64,000 nucleotides of DNA. Source: a virus. This document shows positions 59,305-64,000 of the stretch, piece by piece. A program made the position numbers and the translations under genes. Position 1 is the stretch's first letter; every line of letters begins with the position of its first letter. The stretch covers positions 37,869 through 101,868 of the IMG/VR virus record IMGVR_UViG_3300020197_002601. The stretch is one strand, 5' to 3'. The notes below the pieces were generated by a model. It was not told the origin of the DNA. It was given only the letters and a program-made list of their open reading frames with translations, and searched no databases.

Positions 59305-60199
59305 TATATTTCATATTGAAGGCGGAATAGGTAAGAATATTGTGGCCACAAATGTGGTCCGCAATATCAAGAAAACATTTCCAGATAGAAAATTAATTGT
59401 AGTATCTCCTTACCCAGAAGTTTTTCTTCATAATCCCCATATTTACCGGGTGTATAAAACCGGGATGTGTCCATATTTTTATGAAGATTTTATTCATGAC
59501 AAAGATAGTTTAGTATTCAAACATGAACCATACAACAGTAATGATGTTATTAACAGAAAATGTAGTCTGGCTCAAGCATGGTGCAACAGTTTGGATTTAG
59601 AATTTGATAAGAATAGTCCTGAACTTTATTTTAATAATATTGAAAAGCAAAACAGTCAAGTTATTTTTAATACTGTAAATAATAACAAACCGGTAATTGC
59701 CATTCAAATTAATGGTGGAATAGGAGACAAGAAGAACCATATTAATTTTAATTGGTTTAGAGATTTGCCCCCTATGTATGCTCAAGAACTGGTGAACAAA
59801 TATTCTGAAAAATTTAATTTTGTACAGATTAAGAACCCTGGTCAAATTGCCTTGGAAAATGTACAACAAGTTGATTTGTCTTTAAGAGAGATATTGTTGT
59901 TGTTGTCTCAGTGCAAAGGAGCTGTTGGCATTGATTCCTTTGTCCAACATGCTATGGCAGCTTATGGTAAGAAAAGCCTGGTATTCTGGATTGGTAATAG
60001 TTCAGTTGTATATGGTTATGAATTGCATTCCAACCTCAAAGCAAATGTACCCTGTTCAGATAACATTGAAAGTTATCTGGATCCTTACCCTTTGCTTACC
60101 CAAGGTCATCAGTGTCCGGCAGACTATAAGATGGTAAATCTATTTAATAATTCTGAAATAATTACTCAGTTTGAACAATTAAATATATTAAATATATAA
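59297..60199 (+). CDS. Family-9-like glycosyltransferase (heptosyltransferase-type)
   Basis: 300 aa from ATG 59297 (ATG 59294 is also possible; a longer frame from 59252 runs through the preceding gene). YSIFHIEGGIGKNIVATNVVRNIKKTFPDRKLIVVSPYPEVF is the GT9 N-terminal domain, and VGIDSFVQHAMAAYGKKSLVFWIGNSS is the second-domain motif with the donor-site SxxxHxAAA-like stretch. Likely transfers a sugar in a cell-surface or virion glycan and may act with the neighbouring sulfotransferase. Confidence 0.75.
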   Translation: MYSIFHIEGGIGKNIVATNVVRNIKKTFPDRKLIVVSPYPEVFLHNPHIYRVYKTGMCPYFYEDFIHDKDSLVFKHEPYNSNDVINRKCSLAQAWCNSLDLEFDKNSPELYFNNIEKQNSQVIFNTVNNNKPVIAIQINGGIGDKKNHINFNWFRDLPPMYAQELVNKYSEKFNFVQIKNPGQIALENVQQVDLSLREILLLLSQCKGAVGIDSFVQHAMAAYGKKSLVFWIGNSSVVYGYELHSNLKANVPCSDNIESYLDPYPLLTQGHQCPADYKMVNLFNNSEIITQFEQLNILNI

Positions 60200-60204
60200 T
60201 AATT

Positions 60205-60233
60205 CACCGGTATCATCTATTGCCCGTACATCC
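60205..60233 (+). pseudogene. 29-nt relic of a gp23-type capsid gene
   Basis: Matches 57901-57929 of gp23 at 26 of 29 bases; all three differences are third-position changes that keep the peptide (TGIIYCPYI). It begins 5 nt after the GT9 stop and has no gene around it. It is most simply the remnant of a second capsid-family gene or of a related phage's gp23, left at the end of the inserted cassette. Confidence 0.6.
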
Positions 60234-60259
60234 TTACCTCTTTATATTTAATATATTCA

Positions 60260-60267
60260 TATAAATA
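60260..60267 (+). promoter_or_regulatory. Late promoter TATAAATA without a coding gene behind it
   Basis: Exact late box. No convincing ORF follows; the first 230 nt downstream are structured and end in a terminator, so it probably drives a non-coding RNA. Confidence 0.65.
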
Positions 60268-60273
60268 TAATTG

Positions 60274-60505
60274 CATCTAGGGAGAAGCCTATAGGCCTAT
60301 TTCTAGGTGGCTACATAGAGAAGTATGTAGAAATATCACTATTAGTACTAGAGTAAATAGTTGATATTGTCTAGTGCCTTCGGGTCAGACCCGGGGTCAT
60401 GCTTGCTCTCGGGTGTTAAATTCTCCCCAGTGTAGCAGATTTTTAAGCGAAAGCTTTAAAGTCATGCAGGCTCTGAGGCGCAAGCCTCAGGGCTTGTATT
60501 TTTTA
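60274..60505 (+). ncRNA. Predicted late structured non-coding RNA of about 230 nt
   Basis: Bounded by an exact late box (60260-60267) and a strong terminator (60467-60505). Visible helices: a perfect 7-bp hairpin (60311-60317 with 60324-60330, loop GAGAAG); directly after it a 12-bp hairpin with one bulge (60332-60343 with 60356-60368); a GC-rich hairpin (60378-60385 with 60389-60396); a GAAA-tetraloop hairpin (60445-60448 with 60453-60456); and the terminator stem. The stretch from about 60370 on is visibly more GC-rich than other intergenic DNA here. No tRNA T-loop or known riboswitch core is evident. Function unknown. Confidence 0.55.
60467..60505 (+). terminator. Strong intrinsic terminator ending the ncRNA
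   Basis: 13-bp stem (60467-60479 with 60484-60496, two G-T wobbles), GCAA tetraloop, then a T-rich tail. It also separates the plus-strand genes from the convergent fibre genes. Confidence 0.9.
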
Positions 60506-60507
60506 TA

Positions 60508-61617
60508 TTAATTTAAGAAATATAAACGAACATAACCATCACCACCGTTACCACCGTTACCACTTGAAAAAGTAGTTGATGCTGTACCACAGGCTCCCCC
60601 ACCGCCACCTCCTCCACCAGGCTGTGCACCTGTACCCCCATTACCCCCGTTAATAGCAGTATTAGATGCACTTCCTCCACCACCACCTCCACCTCCTAAC
60701 AACATCATGGAAGGTTGCGAGACTGCAGAAGCATTATTAGCATTTCCCCCTGACCCTGTACCGCCTGTGGCACGAGAAACATGAGTTCCGGCTATAGCAA
60801 AACCTCCTATACCACCTGCTCCGCCTGAACTTCTAGTTGCAAACCCAGGACCTGTAGTGACTCCACCTCCTCCTGCCCCTCCTGCAGCTCCAATAGCAGA
60901 ATTAAAAGCATCATCGGCACCGGATGAACCAGTAGAACCTGCAATACCATTTGAGCTAGCTCCTACAGTACCAGGAAAACCAGCAGTATTTGTAGTATTG
61001 CCACCACCGGCACCTCCAGCTTGTGAATCTGAACTTGTACCTCCGCCTCTACCTGCATTACCACCTGCAGCAAATGCAATGGTAACAGCATTAACTGTTA
61101 CAGAAGAGGAACCTCCGGATGAACCATCACTACCATTTGCACTAGAAGAGACTCCGGTTGCACCAGAACCGCCAGTCCCTACTACAACTGTTGCGTTAAG
61201 ACTACCAAGAATAGATATAGGGTAAGTGATATCAATATAACCTCCTCCGCCTCCTCCACCTCCTCCAATAGATGCAGTACTACCTAATGATCTTCTACCT
61301 GACCCGCCGCCTCCGCCTCCGCCGAATGCTTGAATCTTTAAAAATCTAAAATTAGATGGTAATGGAATATTATAGGTACCAGGGGTATTAAGGTTTCTAG
61401 AAGAGACCTGTATAAAGTTAGTAGTTTGTGTAAAATTGGTAGCAGTAATACCTTCCGTAATTGATGTACCACTAAATGCACTAACACTTGTATATGCATT
61501 ATTCCAACTACTGCTACTCGATCTTACTAAATTGTATGTATCATTCCAGTTTTGATCAAACTCAAAATTGGTCAATGTAACTGATACAGGAAAGAACAAT
61601 GTAGAGAAATTACTCAT
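60508..61617 (-). CDS. Glycine-rich tail fibre adhesin
   Basis: 369 aa. A short N-terminal stalk has repeated SSxWN/YxxV units (YNLVRSSSSSWNNAYTSVSAFS), like the fibres at 50402 and 51154. From about residue 95 it is dominated by poly-Gly blocks (GGGGGGGSG, GGAGGGG) and ends GGDGYVRLYFLN. This is the glycine-rich domain of phage tail adhesins, which can fold as packed polyglycine helices with variable receptor-binding loops. It overlaps the upstream 17-residue-repeat fibre stop by 1 nt, so the pair form one minus-strand fibre operon. Confidence 0.75.
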   Translation of the reverse strand: MSNFSTLFFPVSVTLTNFEFDQNWNDTYNLVRSSSSSWNNAYTSVSAFSGTSITEGITATNFTQTTNFIQVSSRNLNTPGTYNIPLPSNFRFLKIQAFGGGGGGGSGRRSLGSTASIGGGGGGGGGYIDITYPISILGSLNATVVVGTGGSGATGVSSSANGSDGSSGGSSSVTVNAVTIAFAAGGNAGRGGGTSSDSQAGGAGGGNTTNTAGFPGTVGASSNGIAGSTGSSGADDAFNSAIGAAGGAGGGGVTTGPGFATRSSGGAGGIGGFAIAGTHVSRATGGTGSGGNANNASAVSQPSMMLLGGGGGGGGSASNTAINGGNGGTGAQPGGGGGGGGACGTASTTFSSGNGGNGGDGYVRLYFLN

Positions 61618-64000
61618 TAGTCAACTCTCCACTCTATTGGATGGCCTACATACGTGAGAGCGAAGGTAACTCCAGCCCTATCACATACTAAATCTTCGGC
61701 CAAACCTTGAATCATCATGCTATTTCTATTTAATATTAGATTATTGGTGTTCCACCCAGAATTTAACGTTAAAAGCCTATCTGAGAAGTGTATAACTGTG
61801 CCTATCTGCGGATTTAGAGGTAATGTTGCTATAACTGCACTAGAAGTGGTGTCTACAAGGTAATGATGGTATGGTTCAGCATCAAAGTTAACTGTTTTTA
61901 GCTCTCTATTACCAGACCAATTAGTACTATCGGCATACCTAGATGCACTTAAGTAATCTGTTACAGTTAAGTTACCATATAATATACTGTTACCGGTTAA
62001 CGGGGTAGACAAAGAACCGATTACTAATTGATTAGATTGAGTGGCAACAGCACCAGTACCGAATACTACTACCCCACTTAAGCTGTTTGTGGCCACATTA
62101 GCATTATTGCCAATGATGGTATTGTTGGAGCCAATGGTGTTAGTGCATCCTGCAAGTCTACCCAAGAAATTGTTGTTACAACCTGTGCAGTTGCTAAAGC
62201 CAGCCTGGAATCCCAAGAAATTGTTGTGATTGCCTGTGCAGTTGCTAAAGCCAGCCTCTTGTCCCAAGAAATTGTTGTAACTGCCTGTGGTGTTGCTAAG
62301 ACCAGCATTTAATCCAAAGAAATTGTTGCGACTGCCTGTGCAGTTAAAACGGCCAGCTTGGTATCCCAAGAAATTGTTGTGATTGCCTATGGTGTTGCAA
62401 AAGCCAGCTTCTCTCCCAAAGAAATTGTTGTTATTGCCTGTGGTGTTGTAAAACCCAGAAAATTTTCCTAAAAATATATTGTGTATAGCGGCGCCATATG
62501 AATTATCGGTGGTGCTATTGTAACCGGCTTTTTCACCAATGAATATGTTGTGTTGGGTGGCATAGTGATAATTGGTATTGTAGGTATGGGCTTTTAATTT
62601 GAATCCAGCCCGGTAACCAATGGCCACGTTATTGTTAACAAAAACATTAGTTGGTGTATAGCTAGAATCATATTCACCTCTGCCAGCTTCTTGGCCTATG
62701 AATACATTGCGGCTGGCTGCACCATACCTGCCTATGTTATAACCAGCAGCTAATCCAAAGAAATTGTTGTTACCGCCTGTGCAGTTGAAACGGCCAGCTC
62801 CATATCCCAAGAAATTGTTGTTACCGCCTGTGGTGTTGCAACGGCCAGCACTATATCCAAAGAAATTGTTGAAACTGCCTGTGCAGTTGAAACGGCCAGC
62901 ATTTGGTCCAATGAAATTGTTGCTATTGCCTGTGCAGTTGCAAAGGCCAGCATTTAATCCCAAGAAATTGTTGTTACTGCCTGTGCAGTTGCCATAGCCA
63001 GCCTCTTGTCCCAAGAAATTGTTGCAACTGCCTATGGTGTTGTTACGGCCAGCATTAAATCCTAAGAAATTGTTGCTACAGCCTGTGGTGTTGCAACGGC
63101 CAGCATTGTATCCCAAGAAATTGTTGCGACTGCCTGTGGTGTTGCAACGGCCAGCATTTAATCCCAAGAAATTGTTGTTACTGCCTGTGCAGTTGCAACG
63201 GCCAGCTTCTCTCCCAATGAAATTGTTGAAACTGCCTGAGGTGTTGTTACGACCAGCATTATTTCCTAAGAAATTGTTATAACCGCCGGTGGTCAATGCA
63301 TTGCCTGCACTCAATCCAAATGCAAAATTATGATTGCCTGTGGCATTATCATTTCCTGTAGTACTATTGCCAATGAAGACGTTGGGACCGGCATTGGTAC
63401 CTCTCAAAGTTCTTATGGAAATATCAGCACTGGAAAGTATGATTTGATTAGATTGAGTGGCAACAGCACCAGTACCCAAAACTATAACACCAGACAGTGT
63501 ACCAGTGCTAACATTGGCAAATGAGCCAACTATAATGTTGTTTGTACCAGACACGCTGGCCACGCCAGCACTTAACCCAATTATAGTGTTATTGAAACCT
63601 ACTTTATCATTAAATCCTGCAGCATTACCAACAAAAATATTATTATTACCACTTAAATGACAGAAACCAGTAGCTCCTCCTAAGAATAAATTGAAGCAAC
63701 CAGTTTCATTATTGAAACCAGCAACCGGTCCTAAAGCAATGTTGCCACAACCAGTGGTGTTGTTATAAAGTCCAAAGCTCCCTAAAACTTGGTTAGCGCA
63801 CCCAGTGGTGTTGCGACGACCAGCATTACGTCCCAAGAAATTGTTGTAACTGCCTGTGGTGTTGTTACGGCCAGCATTAAATCCTAAGAAATTGTTGTCA
63901 TTGCCTGTGCAGTTGCAATAGCCAGCCTGGAATCCCAAGAAATTGTTGCCACTGCCTGTGGTGTTGCAAAAGCCAGCATTTGGTCCCAAGAAATTGTTGA
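61617..64000 (-). CDS. Repetitive fibre protein with 17-residue beta-roll repeats (5' end outside window)
   Basis: At least 790 aa; the frame is still open at the right edge, so the start lies outside. About 34 repeats of the type NNFLGxxAGxxNxTGxx form two blocks, each ending in GTGAVATQSNQ. This resembles YadA-head-like repeats of trimeric adhesins and phage fibres. Four irregular, longer repeats interrupt block two (62468-62756). The C-terminal 110 residues (YHHYLVDTTSSAVIATLPLNPQIGTVIHF..HPIEWRVD) are a non-repeated cap domain. Many repeats contain CNCTG or CNTTG, giving unusual cysteine richness. Confidence 0.75.
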   Translation of the reverse strand, partial: NNFLGPNAGFCNTTGSGNNFLGFQAGYCNCTGNDNNFLGFNAGRNNTTGSYNNFLGRNAGRRNTTGCANQVLGSFGLYNNTTGCGNIALGPVAGFNNETGCFNLFLGGATGFCHLSGNNNIFVGNAAGFNDKVGFNNTIIGLSAGVASVSGTNNIIVGSFANVSTGTLSGVIVLGTGAVATQSNQIILSSADISIRTLRGTNAGPNVFIGNSTTGNDNATGNHNFAFGLSAGNALTTGGYNNFLGNNAGRNNTSGSFNNFIGREAGRCNCTGSNNNFLGLNAGRCNTTGSRNNFLGYNAGRCNTTGCSNNFLGFNAGRNNTIGSCNNFLGQEAGYGNCTGSNNNFLGLNAGLCNCTGNSNNFIGPNAGRFNCTGSFNNFFGYSAGRCNTTGGNNNFLGYGAGRFNCTGGNNNFFGLAAGYNIGRYGAASRNVFIGQEAGRGEYDSSYTPTNVFVNNNVAIGYRAGFKLKAHTYNTNYHYATQHNIFIGEKAGYNSTTDNSYGAAIHNIFLGKFSGFYNTTGNNNNFFGREAGFCNTIGNHNNFLGYQAGRFNCTGSRNNFFGLNAGLSNTTGSYNNFLGQEAGFSNCTGNHNNFLGFQAGFSNCTGCNNNFLGRLAGCTNTIGSNNTIIGNNANVATNSLSGVVVFGTGAVATQSNQLVIGSLSTPLTGNSILYGNLTVTDYLSASRYADSTNWSGNRELKTVNFDAEPYHHYLVDTTSSAVIATLPLNPQIGTVIHFSDRLLTLNSGWNTNNLILNRNSMMIQGLAEDLVCDRAGVTFALTYVGHPIEWRVD
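62028..62060. repeat. 33-nt perfect direct repeat, copy 1
   Basis: Identical to 63444-63476; encodes the end of a repeat block (GAVATQSNQ) and indicates internal duplication of the block. Confidence 0.85.
62069..63374 (-). repeat. 51-nt tandem repeats encoding 17-residue units (main block)
   Basis: About 24 units at 51-nt spacing, with highly conserved DNA around CAAGAAATTGTTG and ACTGCCTGTG (plus-strand reading). Four longer units at 62468-62756 break the register. Confidence 0.9.
63444..63476. repeat. 33-nt perfect direct repeat, copy 2
   Basis: Identical to 62028-62060. Confidence 0.85.
63480..64000 (-). repeat. 51-nt tandem repeats, second block
   Basis: About 10 units, more diverged than the main block and continuing past the window edge. 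Confidence 0.85.

Noticed and set aside
60274-60505. tRNA gene within the structured intergenic RNA
   Set aside because: No T-loop (TTCRANNC) or acceptor pairing of the right length is visible; hairpin spacing does not fit a cloverleaf.
60857-61225. Plus-strand Pro-rich ORF
   Set aside because: It is the antisense shadow of the Gly-rich adhesin (GGN codons read as CCN on the other strand).
62069-63374. CRISPR-like array of regular repeats
   Set aside because: The 51-nt periodicity is in frame with a long ORF and encodes a uniform 17-residue protein repeat; there are no unique spacers.

Overview
The window is part of the genome of a T4-like contractile-tailed phage (myovirus morphology, Caudoviricetes). 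It carries the T4-type replisome (gp41 helicase, gp59-like loader, gp32, gp45 clamp, gp61 primase, gp44 clamp loader), the packaging motor gp17, sheath gp18, tube gp19, baseplate wedge gp25/gp6/gp53-like proteins, neck proteins gp13/gp14-like, head-completion gp4-like, and the head cluster gp21-gp67-like-gp22-gp23. Base composition is AT-rich except in the major capsid gene, which uses far more C- and G-ending codons. The host cannot be read from the sequence. The glycan-related accessory genes and the many lectin-like virion domains suggest a host with a variable, glycan-rich surface, possibly aquatic; this is inference.

Layout. 1-1556: end of an unknown gene, then QueC-like and class-II glutamine-amidotransferase genes (7-deazaguanine chemistry). 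2471-13300: replication genes interleaved with glycosyltransferases, a sugar-nucleotide SDR and small unknown genes. 13297-15458 (minus): gp14-like neck protein and two late genes. 15488-28394: terminase, sheath, tube, tube-like and hub/baseplate proteins. 28354-30875: small-terminase candidate (minus), dUTPase, gp44, a late minus gene. 30924-53349: gp25, gp6, then about 20 kb of very large virion proteins built from beta-propellers, PKD, lectin/LamG, carbohydrate-binding-like and InlB-type repeat domains. 53336-58102: neck, head completion, protease, core, scaffold and capsid. 58252-60199: sulfotransferase / small ORF / GT9 cassette. 60205-60505: a capsid-gene relic and a predicted late non-coding RNA. 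60508-64000 (minus): glycine-rich adhesin and a 17-residue-repeat fibre that runs off the window.

Regulation. Two promoter classes can be read directly. Replication-type genes have a sigma70-like promoter (TTGann, a 16-17 nt spacer, TATnnT). Virion-type genes have a T4-like late box (TATAAATA or a close variant with core TAAATA). In both classes the box usually ends only 4-7 nt before the start codon. Standard promoter geometry would then put transcription start on, or within a few nt of, the ATG/GTG, so many mRNAs are predicted to be leaderless. The sheath and major capsid genes instead have a longer leader with a clear Shine-Dalgarno sequence. Isolated minus-strand late genes lie tail-to-tail inside the plus-strand operons; several share a short N-terminal peptide resembling T4 capsid-targeting sequences.

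The most interesting items are the leaderless architecture, the late non-coding RNA candidate at 60274-60505, the split Gat/QueC pair, the capsid-targeting-like peptides, and the gp23-like relic flanking the sulfotransferase cassette.
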